A DNA stretch of 64,000 nt from Exobasidium rhododendri (Eukaryota > Basidiomycota > Exobasidiomycetes > Exobasidiales > Exobasidiaceae). Below, piece by piece: positions 43,771 to 55,437 of this stretch (positions within the stretch are counted from its first letter, which is position 1; the number at the start of each line of letters is the position of its first letter). The stretch is taken from NCBI GenBank assembly GCA_026210745.1, contig CP110630.1, positions 1,364,001 to 1,428,000 of the forward strand, read 5' to 3'. A program made the position numbers and the translations under genes. The notes beneath the pieces are model-generated. The model was not told the DNA's origin. It was given only the letters and a program-made list of their open reading frames with translations, and did no database searches.

Positions 43771-45428
43771 ATGACGTCGAAGGATACCATGAGAGCCGTC
43801 ATCATCAAGGAACCATACAAGGTCTCCGTCGAAGATCGACCGATCCCACGAGTGAAAGAGCCAACAGACGTGGTGGTTCGTAACAGGTGCGGCACTGCAG
43901 CGGTAGTGACGGGCACTGGAGACAAAGATTCACACAGTGCACTTCTTTCAGATATTCGGCTCTCTGTGGCAGCGACCTCCATATCTGTGAGTAGGTCATC
44001 TGCACGCTTTTCACGAGGGTAAGGCAGGAATAGAGAGGTCTGATATCTCGCCCTGCATCCACAAACAGACCATGGTCACCAACCTGTACCCCACTACGAC
44101 TTCACTCTTGGCCATGAGTTTGTCGGTACTGTGAGCGAAGTAGGTGCTGAAGTGAAGAAATTCAAGAAGGGTGACATGGTAGTGAGTCCTTTCACAATTA
44201 GCTGGTGAGTCGACACTGCAAGCTTGCAAGGGGTTAAAGCGTGTCATACCCCTGGAAGCCTGCTGAAATTTTCTCTTCCTTTCTTTTCTCACAAACACGC
44301 AGTGGAAGCTGCTTCTTTTGCGACAAAGATCAGACGTCTCGTTGTGTACAATCAAGGGTGTTTGGCTCAGTCCCGCTGGAAGGAGCGCAAGCCGAGTTTG
44401 TGCTAGTACCGCTGGCTGATACTACGCTTTATCACGTACCCGAAGGGGCTGCACCAGAGCTGCTGCTTTTGATGGCTGATGTGGGTGTAAATGTCGGGGT
44501 GTGACAGGTTGTGTGACAGCTGACCTTCTCATACTCTACACTCCACCCGCTCCAGATCTTCCCAACTGGCTATTTTGTCGCAAGTAATGCATACAACATC
44601 CTAAACGAAAAGGAAAGGAATGATGTCACCGCAGTAGTAATAGGATGTGGACCGGTAGGCCTATGCGCCATCACGGCTGCGACACATTTCTTTAAAGTAA
44701 GATCATGTCATCGTTTCGAAATCCTTTTCGATCTCGCCTTGCTGATTTACTTACTCATCTTTTGTTGTCTTGGGACAGAACGTCTACGCTATCGACAGTG
44801 TTCCGGACCGACTAGAAGAAGCGAAGAAGCACGGAGCGAAAGAAGCCTTCCACTTGACTGATGATGATCCTGTTGCCAAGATCAAAGAATTGACGGGCGG
44901 GAGAGGAGCAGACGTTGTTTGTGAAGTGGTCGGCGTGGAGCCAGCTCTTCACATGGCAGTGGATCTCATCAGGAATTTCGGAGTGATTTCTTCGTGTGGA
45001 ATACATACTCAGCCAGTCAAGTTCAAGGGTCTCGATCTTTATAACAAGAATATCCGCTTCCAGTGAGTAGATGATTAGTAGATGAAGGTTTCACAGACTG
45101 CAGTAAAGAGGAGCCAATCAAGTGTTTATCGTCATATTTTCTCTTACTATGTGGCTTTTCACCTTCCTATCGCAGGTTCGGTCGATGTCCAGTCCGAGCG
45201 CTCTTTAAAGTGAGTGGAAGGTATTTGAGCTGGAGGGCTGAGGCAGACCCTCGACTCAGCGCTTGCTTATTTTCTCCTGCCTGGCAGCCCGCACTGGACG
45301 TACTTTTGCAACACGAAGAATTGTTCAAGACCTTTATCCACAAGACAGTCTCAATCGAAGATGCTGTCGAGTATTACGATCTCTTCGACAAACGCAAGGT
45401 TCGAAAGACTGTATTCAAGTTTGATTGA
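43771..45428 (+). CDS. Zinc-dependent alcohol dehydrogenase (MDR family)
   Basis: Eight exons: 43771-43886, 43952-43986, 44069-44204, 44303-44480, 44556-44696, 44779-45062, 45176-45209 and 45288-45428, giving 354 aa. The catalytic zinc ligands are C44 (SALCGSDLH) and H66-E67 (LGHEFVG). The structural zinc cysteines are C96, C99, C102 and C110 (CGSCFFCDKDQTSRC). The Rossmann part has VVIGCGPVGLCAI, then AIDSVPDRLEEAKKHGA and GADVVCEVVG. It is a cytosolic MDR dehydrogenase of the glutathione-independent formaldehyde or threonine dehydrogenase-like kind; the substrate is not defined. It is the most intron-rich gene of the window. The second ATG at 43789 is an alternative start. Confidence 0.92.
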
Positions 45429-45689
45429 AAGGAGTCGCGAGCCCCCTCTGGTATGTGTGTACGTCGATTAATATCTACAGCTTAGTGCGATTGACGAGCC
45501 AAGCGTCCGACTCGTGTGTGGTGAAGAAGACTGGTATTGATGTGACTACACAGAGGTAATGATAGGATTTACAATGACGATGTATGCTCTTTGTTGGTAC
45601 AATGTCGAAAAGATGATCGGGATAGAGGAGGAACAGAAGAGAAGAACAGGAAAGAAGGAGAGGAAAGGGAGGGGAAAAAGGAATAACAC

Positions 45690-47250
45690 TCATTGGTGCA
45701 GAAAGTCACAGTAGGATCCCTTTTTGCAGCTAGGGAAGAAGGAAAGAATATCAGTCATACTGTCAGTGTACCGTCTCGATGATGTAAGATCTGGCTCATT
45801 GGTAGTCGCCAACTCACCCTTGCGGCGTGTTGTAATGTCTACAGGCGATCTTCCTGCTCCATCTTCGATCGTCCTTTGCGAATTTCTCACTCTCTCGATT
45901 ACTGAATCGATCAGCATCTCTGTCTCGGCCCCATCCTCCCCGAAGAGAGTCGTTCTGAGCCTTTCGATGTGTATTGTCTCGCTCTGCTGTTGTGGTGCGA
46001 TGATTGTTTTCATTACGATCGGGGTAATAAGACATATGGGAATTGGGAGTCCCGTTCGAGCTCGGCTTGTTCTGGCCTCTGATCCCTCGAGGAGCCGGCA
46101 GGGATGAGTGGTCATTTGCGTCATGCTTCGAGATACTGTCATGTGAGTCGGAATTTACTCCCTCTGGATTTGCGCGACATTTTGATGAGGTTGATCCGAC
46201 AGCCTGCCAGTGGCTGCTGTAGTCATCCCCGCTGCCCGTTTTACTTCGATCTCCCCATCGAGAGCGATCATACTCAATACTTTTCCTGCTCTGTCCATTT
46301 GTTTCGTCACCGTACTGAGCACCGTAGCGTAGATTCTGATCGTAATAAGAGTCGCTCGCGCTATTGCGACGATTTGCTCCGAGGAAATCTAGATGATCTT
46401 GCTCGTGTGTTTCTTGTTGGTGCTGTACTTGATGATGCTGAAGAAGTTGCTGCTGCTGCTGCTGCTCGTCGTGTTGCTGCTGCTGCTCGTCGTATTCGCT
46501 GTAGATAGCAAAGTCCGGGAAAGGGATCGTTGCTGTTTCATGCAGAAGTCCTGCCATATCAAAGTGGATCCGTCCTAAGTCCTCCCTTGGTGAATCCTCC
46601 GTGCTAGTGTAAAGCGCTTTCTCATCTTCTATACTCATTTCTGTCCCAGGTCGGCTTGCATCTATGGAGTGTACGACGTTGTTTGTCAAAAATTTGACAG
46701 GGATACTCAAAGCTGTCAAAGAAGGATTCTCATCAGCAATCTCGCAATTCGTACCTGCCTCAGATTCAAAGATCTTTTGCTTACGTAGAGGTTCGTACCA
46801 CTCCGACAGTGCTTTAGGCTTGCTAAGTCGCAGCATTTCCCCTTCATCCTGATGCGACAAGCCAGTCAAGATAAAGTCTTCCTCGTCCGTAATTCTGCTG
46901 ATGATGCGAATTGCCACCAAATCCGTATCTTCCCTCCATCTTACTTTCTTCTTCTTTACATCTTTTGCTTCTTGTGATCGTAGGTCAGCTTCTTTCCGCT
47001 TTTTCTGTTCCTTGTCGCCATCGAGTAATTGAGAGAAGAGGTCTTCCCGAGGTCTCTTTGTGCGGATACTGGGGGCAAGTTTGACAGGCAAATTCGATAG
47101 TATGATCGGTGTGCGTGACGTCAACTCTTTTGATGAATCCTTGGTAGCTTTGGTCTCTTCATCGATTGCGAGCGGCGGTCGGCTGGAAGGTGGGGGTGCC
47201 GTTATTCTCGATGGTCCAGCAATAGATTTTTGGAGCCGCTGATCAGTCAT
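45690..47250 (-). CDS. CCCH zinc-finger protein with PP1-docking-like motif
   Basis: Two exons, 47250-45818 and 45729-45690, giving 490 aa. The short last exon completes the single C-terminal zinc finger: CRHYNTPQGCKKGSYCDFLH (C-x8-C-x5-C-x3-H). Residues 99-105 read KKKKVRW. KVRW matches the RVxF/W docking motif for protein phosphatase 1 and is followed by an acidic, helical segment. The same order (PP1 motif early, disordered middle, one CCCH finger at the end) occurs in PNUTS/PPP1R10. No TFIIS N-domain is seen, so this is only a suggestion. The middle has a Gln/His tract and an Arg/Asp/Ser-rich region with many possible phosphosites. Probably nuclear and RNA-binding. Confidence 0.72.
46421..46492. 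repeat. CTG/CAG repeat coding for poly-Gln/His
   Basis: CTG-rich tract on the plus strand, encoding on the minus strand a Gln run interrupted by Leu, His and Glu in the CCCH protein. Length variation between strains is likely. Confidence 0.8.
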
Positions 47251-47746
47251 TTTTTAGTTGTATACCATCAATCTTCAATTCTGCCACAGCAACATGAGCT
47301 TAGTCCCTTCTTCCTAGTAACCTTTCTTTTCCTCGAGAGTACAGGACATCACTAGTGCACGGTATTGACGAGTCAACTGGTCAAGGACGACTCCATGTCA
47401 CCTTCGAATCAAGTTACGATCAGAAAATACAATTCCCAATGGTTCCTGTTCACAAAGGGACAATGAAGACACGTGTCTTACAAGGTGGTCCAAGCGAGAA
47501 CAATTTTGTCGAAACAGAGCTTAATTTCATAAGATAAAGACACTTCGTAGCAGACAGAGATCGACGCGGTGCTGTGACTAAACAAGGGGGGGGGCAGACG
47601 CGCAAACGACGGCACCGACTAATGGTATAAAGTGGTAGGGTGAAAGTATTAGGGGAGGGAGGGTTGAAGTAGTAGTGGACGATTGTTTCAAAGACATCTG
47701 CCTTACAATGGGAATGCACTATAGCGTACTTTTACATGTGGATACG
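47251..47746. promoter_or_regulatory. CCCH gene promoter and COG3 3' flank
   Basis: 496 bp with CACGTG at 47470-47475, 220 bp upstream of the CCCH ATG. A G9 run lies at 47586-47594. A small plus-strand open frame here is not supported. Confidence 0.4.
47470..47475. promoter_or_regulatory. CACGTG E-box (CCCH gene promoter)
   Basis: Context AGACACGTGTCTT, a 10-bp palindrome (GACACGTGTC). Role inferred. Confidence 0.45.
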
Positions 47747-50700
47747 TCATGCCTCGAGCATGTCGACCAAAAGTTTCTCCTGCTCTTCTGCTCCTTTGAG
47801 CTCGGGAATCTCAAGCAAATCCAGATCTGACGTCTTCATTGATTCGACAAATTGAAGGTAGGTCTCCATGATACGAGACTTTGTGGAGAAACGGAGAAGA
47901 GGAAGGAAAAGAAAAAGTTAGTGTCATTCATCGGATCAGGAACCGCAGCCACGTCACGATGTACGCACAATGATCGGCTTGGCAAGACTCTCGATGGCTC
48001 TGTCGTCTTCGAGGTAGAGCCTCATCGCTTCACTTGCTTCCTTGAGACTTGTTTCCGCACAAATCTCGAAAGCTTTCACAGCTGATCGCACTTTGCTGAG
48101 ACTCAATTTACCTGGCGTTGCGGGAGTGGAAAGGGGTGGCGGTGATTTGATCTCTTGACCAGGGGAGCTTGCAGAGGCTGGAGACTTCACAGTCGATGAT
48201 GCGATGTTGCCCGTTGGCGTTCGAGAGTGAGAAGGTCGAGAACGTTGATCCATTGAAACTCGTAGGGGCAGGACAACGCCTTGGTAGACGACATCAACGA
48301 ACTGAGAAGTAGCGTTGGAAAGATCAAGCTCCAAAGCACTTTGCTGAATAGTTGGCGTCGACGATTGTTGTGCGACAGCAGTATCTCCTTGACTTGCAAC
48401 GCCTCCATAGCCTCTCAATCCGACCCAAAGTGAGTTGATCGTTTCGACCAGTCTCGCAAAATCGATGCTAGTGGCACCATTATTACCTTTATTCGAGATA
48501 CTGCCAGCTCCCACAGCTCTCCTGTCTACTTGAATGTCACCTTCACTTGCTTTTCGTAGCTCAATGCTGGCTAGGATCTCCCGTAAGAGGTAAAGATGCC
48601 GCAGGAGAAATAGTGGAACGTCCATTCTCCCCGAGAGACCGATTCGACTACCTCCGAATCCTCCCTGAGATGCCATGACATCGCCTGCTTTGAGTATACT
48701 AGCTCTACAGGCATCTACAGCTGCATCAGCTAGCTCGACAAAAGTTGCAGTGGGCAAAGCATCATTGATAGTTGAAAGAAGATGCAGAGTGTTGTATAAA
48801 GGTGGGTACCACGTTGCCACAATAGATTTGGAAGGAGAGGCGAATAGACGTACTGTAGACGTGGTGGCATCCATCTGCTTGAAGCCTTTGCTGGGCATAT
48901 CATCCAATTCTAGAGCTGCTTCTAGTAACCCTGCACCCCCTATACTGCTTTGGGCTCTTCGATGCTTTTGACTTCTCCGTAACTTTGCTGGAAAGTCCAG
49001 GTCTTCCTCTTTCGGTGTGAATGCAGTCAAAGTAGGACCGGACAGAGTTGATCGTGACTTGAACAACAGCCGATCTTGAGCTTCTTTCAAAATTGTCGTG
49101 GCAAGCGTCGAAGAGACAAATCTTGAAGTGTCATGTTCCAGATCCTTGTCCCCTATGAGTGCCAGACAAATGGCAGCAAGTGACGCTAGGCTTGTCTCCT
49201 TTTGCAGCCTAGGTCGAATCCTATCGTCGAGCGGTGAACAGAGAGATTGGATAAAGCTCGAAATCTCTTGGTAGCTGTTAGTACTCGTTTCCTGATCGGG
49301 AGAGAAGAAGCACTTGCAAAGGGATACCTCCCTTTCACAAAGAGCAGAGAGGAACGTCAATGACCTTGTGATGAAGGCTTCTAAGGGTGCATGACTGCCC
49401 TTTTTGCTGCCATTGGAGCTGCCGACTATTTCGCTCTGCGCGGAGACTTCTATCCGAGCGAGGCAATTTGAGATCATTCCGGAAAGTAGCGCTTTTCTTG
49501 CTTCGAGGTAAGCCGCACGACACTCTGACAAGAGTGTCACGAACTCAGGAGAGCGGAATATTCCCATTTCATTTACTTGAACCTTATCCTCACTATCACT
49601 CTTTGATGCAGAGTAGTCAGACAGGAGAGCTCCTTCATCAGCTGGTCTCGTTTCCGACATTGCGACTTCCACATCCGTGCTTGCTGGAGCTGCGAGTGAG
49701 GATGCTCTTTTCTCCAGCTCAAAAATCAGTGGTCTCATGGAGAGAGCTTCTTCCTCAAAACGCTCCCAAAGCAGAGCGTAGAGTGGTGGGTCGGCGAGAT
49801 TCTGATTGCTGTAGATGAGTAGTCTGCTGTACACTCATCTCTGCAATGGTCCTGCGTCACTCACCATTAGTACGTGGCTGTCCTCGTCGAATTCCCGATC
49901 TTTTCCCTTCGACATTTTAGCCTTTTCCCACTCTCGCATCTTAGTCGAAACCTCAAGAGATAATTCCTTCCATCTAGACAAGGTAAACATGCGGATCAGA
50001 GTTCCTGCCCGCAACACACAATGCTCAAAGCGCATCTTGTATAGCGGAGAGTCGCGATATTGAGGGTGTGCGTCAACAAAAGCTAGTGCAACATCCAAAC
50101 GATCCAACGTAAAGAGAAATTCGCTCGAAGTGACGAGGGAGAGTGAAGGAGAAGAAAGAAAAGAGGTGCTGGCAGGAAGGATGGCGAAGTAAGACAGTCG
50201 CAGAGCAAGTGCCTGAGCGAGCTGTGATAGGTGATCCTGACAGGGTAGAAGGAAGGAGAAGTGCATCAACACACGGAGAGTGACCTACGTTGGACCGCTG
50301 AAATGTCGTAGAATGTACTCACGATCCTTTCGACCATAGTTTCTGCTTCTTCCCGGAGGCCCTCACTGCCTTCCTCTACAAAGCGAGCCCCAGCTCGGAG
50401 CTCAGAGATGTGGATCCTTGCTGCTTCCAGATGATCCAATAGTTCGTCTGCTTCACTTGCTGCTCGTGTGAGATCTTGCAGAGCCACTGAATGGCTAGAT
50501 TGAGTCGTCGATGTGATGTGAGCTTGCTGCTTCGCAAACCAGGAGAGGTATGAGGGAGCATCGGTCAAGGGAACACTTGGAAGCGAGGATCCAGACACAG
50601 TACTTGATGAAGCGGTAGTGGGTCGGGATGGAACGCCTACGTCTGTACTACTCGACGCTTCATCCGACTTTGATGTTGAATGCAGATCTGAGGTGAGCCA

Positions 50701-50796
50701 GTCGGAGAGTAAAGTCACACTCGCCTTTTCTACTTCGGTCAAGGGCGCTTGAGTGTTTGCCCACTGCTCGAGATGAACCATGGACGTTGAAGCCAT
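47747..50796 (-). CDS. COG3: Conserved oligomeric Golgi complex subunit 3
   Basis: Four exons: 50796-50323, 50236-49865, 49801-47969 and 47878-47747, giving 936 aa. The Sec34/COG3 pattern is clear: YLSWFAKQQAHI, EADELLDHLEAARIHISELR, then DHLSQLAQALALRLSYFAIL, FTLDRLDVALAFVDAHPQYR and YKMRFEHCVLRAGTLI. The long third exon is all-helical and includes WYPPLYNTLHLLSTINDALP and RHLYLLREILASIELRK. The last exon supplies METYLQFVESMK. COG is the tethering complex for retrograde transport within the Golgi. A Ser/Pro-rich insertion lies near residue 830. It is divergent from the phosphoglucomutase gene. Confidence 0.93.
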
Positions 50797-51054
50797 GGTG
50801 GTCTGGCTTGGCCGCGTAGAGCTGCAAGGCAGTGGTTGCCCAGAGGAGTATTGTATAGGTAGGGAGGTGTATACTGGGACCGGCACTGAGAAGAAAATGT
50901 CGAGAGGGTGGCGCGTGCGAGTAGATTGCCACGTGGATGAGCGCTCTTTGTTGCCACGACAGTGGTTGATGCATGAACTTGCGTTTGACAGGTAAGGACT
51001 GGCAACTTTCCCGCATCCTCCACAGTCTACTCCAATCCTGCCCAACATCCGATC
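50797..51054. promoter_or_regulatory. Divergent promoter COG3 / PGM
   Basis: 258 bp with CACGTG at 50930-50935, 134 bp from COG3 and 120 bp from PGM. Confidence 0.45.
50930..50935. promoter_or_regulatory. CACGTG E-box (COG3/PGM promoter)
   Basis: Context ATTGCCACGTGGATG, almost identical over 11 bases to the box upstream of the aconitase gene. Role inferred. Confidence 0.45.
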
Positions 51055-52871
51055 ATGTCCGTACAAACCATTCAAACGAAGCCCTTTGACGGCCAAAAAC
51101 CTGGAACTTCTGGCTTGCGAAAGCGGTGAGTCAACAGGAAGGTGTCACTTCTATAAGAGAGCAAGCCCAAGCTGATCTTGATCTCCCGATCTCACGACAA
51201 GTGTCAAGGTCTTTTCGCAACCTCATTACACGGAGAACTTTGTTCAAGCTATTCTATCCTCGATTCCTTCTCCAGGCGTGAAGGGTTCGACCTTGGTGGT
51301 GGGAGGAGATGGGCGATACTTTAGTATTCCTGCCATTCAATCGATCATCAAGTTGTGTGCTGGTAACGAGGTCAAGAAGGTCATCATTGGTGCTGATGGA
51401 ATCCTATCCACTCCTGCTGCAAGTCATATCATTCGATCGTACAAGGCTACTGGGGGTATCCTTTTGACTGCATCGCACAATCCAGGAGGTCCCGATGCCG
51501 ATTTCGGTATCAAGTATAACATGGACAACGGAGGCCCCGCTCCAGAGGGAGTCACCAACAAGATCTACGAAGTGACAACGACGATAAAGGAGTACTACAG
51601 TGTCGATGGACCAGAGGTGATTCGCCATTTGCTTGACAGTTTGGGTGTGAATCAGATCATTGACGTACAGTCCAACTCTCTCCCTTGCCTAGGTGGATCT
51701 GTCCAAGGCAGGTAAGACAACGTTTGGCTCGTTAGAAGTCGAAGTGATTGATCCGGTCAAGGACTACGTCAAGTACCTGTCCGAAATCTTTGACTTTGGC
51801 TTGATCAAGACATTCCTCCAATCCGGCTCGTTCAGTGTGCTTTTTGATGCCCTTCACGGTGTCACTGGACCTTATGGACAAGAATTGTTCATCAACGAGT
51901 TTGGTCTTTCTCAGTCTTCCGTGCAGAACTGCGTACCCAGCCCCAACTTTGGAGGTGGTCACCCCGACCCAAATTTGACGTATGCGAAGTCATTGGTCGA
52001 CGCGGTAGAGAGCAAAAACATCTCGTTTGGTGCCGCGTCAGATGGAGATGGAGATCGTAACATGATCATCGGAAAGGGCGCCTTCGTTAATCCAAGTGAT
52101 AGTGTCGCCATCATTGCCGACTGGGCAGAACGGGCCATTCCTTACTTTAAAAGCGGCGGTGTCAAGGGACTAGCAAGGAGTATGCCAACTAGCGGTGCAA
52201 TTGATAGAGTAGCCAAAGCGAAGGGCTTTGAATGCTTTGAAGTGCCCACCGGTTGGAAGTTCTTCGGTAACTTGATGGATGCGGGTCGATTGTCCATTTG
52301 CGGAGAAGAAAGCTTTGGAACAGGTTCAGACCACATTCGAGAAAAGGACGGTCTTTGGGCTGTAGTTGCTTGGCTGAGTATCATGGCAGCCGCCAACAAG
52401 GAAAAGCCCGGATCGACCGTTCAAGACGTCTTGATGCTACACTACAAGACGTATGGACGTAACTTCTTCTCTCGTTATGATTACGAAGAAGTTGATTCAG
52501 AAGGTGCAAAAGCCATGATGGACAGTCTCACCACCAAATTCACTTCCTCTGCTTTCGTTGGAACGAATCTAGGATCGTTTGAAGTAGCAGAAGCTGGTGA
52601 CTTCTCGTACACTGATCCGATTGACGGAAGTGTCAGTAAGAATCAAGGTCTCTACATCAAATTCAAGGACGGCAGCCGAATCATCTTCCGGTTGAGTGGA
52701 ACAGGCAGTGCAGGCGCCACGATTCGACTGTATGTCGAAAAGTACAGTGACGACGAAAGGGAATTTGCCAGTGATGCTCAAGTCGGTCTGAAGCCACTGA
52801 TTGATGAAGCCCTGAAAGTGTCTGACCTTGTCAAATACACTGGCCGATCAAAGCCCACTGTCATCACATGA
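51055..52871 (+). CDS. PGM2: Phosphoglucomutase
   Basis: Three exons: 51055-51125, 51202-51616 and 51693-52871, giving 554 aa. It begins with the family start [16 protein letters not shown]. The phosphoserine loop is [20 protein letters not shown] (active Ser115). The Mg2+ loop is [10 protein letters not shown] (from D279). The sugar-binding loop is [18 protein letters not shown] and the phosphate-binding end is [15 protein letters not shown]. Length equals eukaryotic PGM1/2. It interconverts glucose-1-phosphate and glucose-6-phosphate in the cytosol, feeding glycogen, trehalose and cell-wall UDP-glucose. Confidence 0.97.
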
Positions 52872-53065
52872 TCACTTTGAATAGAAAAGAATTTCCTCCT
52901 CCACCTCCTCTCACTATTCTCGCCGATGAATTTTACCTCTAAAAGGTTAGTTACGTAGATAAAAGTTTCACTTTCAGAGGTAGATGTAAACGATCGAGCG
53001 CTGTGGCAAAAGATATGCTATTGCTGGGGCGTCATGGTACAGTGATAGGAAACTTGAGTCGCACA

Positions 53066-54056
53066 CTACTTTCGATACCATAGTGTCATCTTACGACCTC
53101 TTCGCATCTTTCGCATGAGGCAAAGCATTCCGTGTAGAAGTGCTTCAGCCGTTGGTGGGCACCCAGGAACGTAAAGATCGACGGGCACAATGCGATCACA
53201 GCCTCGTACAACACTGTAGGAATAGTGGTAATATCCTCCACCGTTTGCGCAAGAACCCATGCTGATGACCCTGTAGGATTGAAAGGGCGTGTCAGAGCGA
53301 CTTTCTAAGCCAAGCAGACCGGAAAGAAGAGACTTGGAAAATCAAGACTCACCATCGAGGCTCGGGCATTTGGTCGTAGACCTTTCGTAGGGCTGGTGCC
53401 ATCTTGTTGGTGAGGGTACCTGCGACAATCATGACATCACTCTGACGAGGAGAAGCTCGGAAGACAACCCCCAGACGATCTTGATCGTATCGAGCAGTAG
53501 CGACGTGCATCATCTCGACGGCACAACAAGCCAGTCCAAAAGTCATGGGCCACATCGATCCTTGTCTGGCCCAATTGACTACCTTATCCAATGTCGTCGT
53601 GACGTATTCTATACAAGAACAGCGTCAGCAAGAGATCATGCATGCCACCTCGGTCCATTGTGCTGGCTTCTCTACGCTAGACTAAGACTCACCGACGTTG
53701 TTTCTAGGTGTTTCCAAACTCAACTGATTGCTGCCTCTGTTGGCAATAGCATTGAAGCTAGCAGGTTCGTTGGGAGACGCCTGGCTTGAATTGCTTGAGG
53801 AAGTGAAATTGCGAACTGCTGGGAGTGTGCTGGTGGAGGCAGTCGAAATTTTTGCAACTTCCAACGATCGACCAGCACCGCTGATCGTGCTTAGAGAACG
53901 CCACGATTGAGTGGGCACAGCTGATCGCATTGCTAAAAAGGCAGGAAAGACACAATCGATAAGAGGATCAGCCACACATCAGCGGATCACCATCGCCCTG
54001 GCCATCTCACCTCCTGCTCGTGCGAGCGACGCGAACGCGGTTCGGGTGGCTGCCAT
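53066..54056 (-). CDS. NDUFS7: Complex I PSST subunit NDUFS7
   Basis: Four exons: 54056-54011, 53932-53693, 53608-53353 and 53270-53066, giving 248 aa. The first 90 residues are a mitochondrial presequence rich in Ser, Ala, Arg and Thr. The catalytic core has [16 protein letters not shown] (the CC pair of iron-sulphur cluster N2), [55 protein letters not shown] (third Cys) and [16 protein letters not shown] (fourth Cys). It holds the last Fe-S cluster that reduces ubiquinone, and is one of the 14 core subunits. It is divergent from uL22m. Confidence 0.97.
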
Positions 54057-54336
54057 CGTGGTTGTAGGTGATGGTGGAGAAGCGTATGTGGCTGCTACTT
54101 ACCGACTGGCCTTCCCTTAGATGACAAGCTCTACGCTGCTTTCCACCCAATCAATCCCTTACGTTTACTCAGTGCAATTTCCTTTACGCTTCCTACACAA
54201 GCCAGAACGCTCGCCACCTCGCGTGGCATAACTCGGAGAGAATGTCACGTGGCGTGAGTACAATCATATTGGCAGGCAAAGGAGGCTTTTCAGTCATTTC
54301 AAGAGCAAAGAATACCGGTCACCATCACAGATCATC
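54057..54336. promoter_or_regulatory. Shared divergent promoter NDUFS7 / uL22m
   Basis: 280 bp between two mitochondrial genes. It contains CACGTG at 54246-54251, 86 bp from the uL22m ATG. Confidence 0.55.
54246..54251. promoter_or_regulatory. CACGTG E-box (NDUFS7/uL22m promoter)
   Basis: Context ATGTCACGTGGCG. Role inferred. Confidence 0.5.
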
Positions 54337-55219
54337 ATGTCAGCGGTAGCGCTTCGAGGGCAGGCGAGGGTGGCTTGCAAGACGAGTGTCAATGCGGTGG
54401 GATGCTCATATGTTCCCCGTCAACAATCTCGAGTACGCCTTGCGAAGAGAGAGTGAGTGGAGAAGATGTCAACTTCGAGAACTTCCACTTCTCACCTCCT
54501 TTTCTACTCCTTGCAGATTCTCTACTTCTCAACATGTCCATTTCCTCGAAAACGTGAAAGGGCTGTTCGACAATGCAAAGAATTCCGCTTACTCTAAGCT
54601 AGGAATGAAGACCCCAAACGAAAAAGAACTAGAAGGGATGATTGAGCAGATGAGGCCACAAAGCGCCAAAGGGCTGGCTAGACAGCAAAGGAAGAGATGG
54701 GGTCGACCAACCATGGTCATGGATGCCAAGACAGGCGAAATACAGGAGAAGATTTTGGAGCATAAATACAGTACAGCGTACTTCCGCATCTCCCATCGGA
54801 AGCTGCAATTGTTGGCAGATCAAATTGGAGGGGGGAAACCGATTGATTATTCGATCTTGCAGATGCAATTCTCACAAAAGAGAGCGTCCAAGAGGATCAA
54901 GAGTACACTTGTTCTAGCCAGAGATCATGCGGTAGCAAAAGGCCTGAACCCTAGCAAGCTGGTCGTGTCAGAAGCATGGGTGGGCAAAGGCAGAACGTTC
55001 AAAAAGATGGAGATCAAGGGAAGAGGACGAATGGGGATTCGAAAGTCATTTCAAGCTAAATTGAGCGTCGTATTGCGAGAAGGAAAGACATGGCAGGAAA
55101 AGCAAGTAGTCAAGCTGGCAAAGGAGAAGAAAAGAGTGCATAGTATTGGGACAGGTGGTGTCGTTCGAACGAATCTGCCAGTCCGAAACACCTTCCAGAG
55201 AGCGGGATGGCAATGGTAA
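54337..55219 (+). CDS. MRPL22: Mitochondrial large-subunit ribosomal protein uL22m
   Basis: Two exons, 54337-54452 and 54517-55219, giving 272 aa. The splice (donor GTGAGT after AAGAGAGA) joins RLAKRE to FSTSQHVHFLENV. This makes a presequence of MSAVALRGQARVACK type with an R-x-F-S-T-S cleavage region. The L22 domain shows YFRISHRKLQLLADQIGGGK, ILQMQFSQKRASKRIKSTL, LARDHAVAK and VVSEAWVGKGRTFKKMEI. Then comes the GRGRMGIRKSFQAKLSVVL loop that lines the exit tunnel. Ends FQRAGWQW. Mitoribosome large subunit. Confidence 0.94.
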
Positions 55220-55437
55220 TTGTTCCGAGCGGCATAGCATGTATTCCTCCTCGCATTTGATGCACATTTATCCTCGTTGGAATGGCAGCTTTGGAAGGCT
55301 AGACAGGTATTGCTTAGATTTCGGAAAAAGGCTACCTCCGAAGCAGTCCTTACAATGTGCACTGTCCCCGCGTTACCAGTGAAATTGCAACTATTACCCT
55401 TTCCTAGGAACAACGAGCTCATCTCTTCTGATCCACT

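Noticed and set aside
47355-47537. Small plus-strand open frame of 60 codons
   Set aside because: No start context, splice extension or recognisable motif. It lies in the CCCH promoter.
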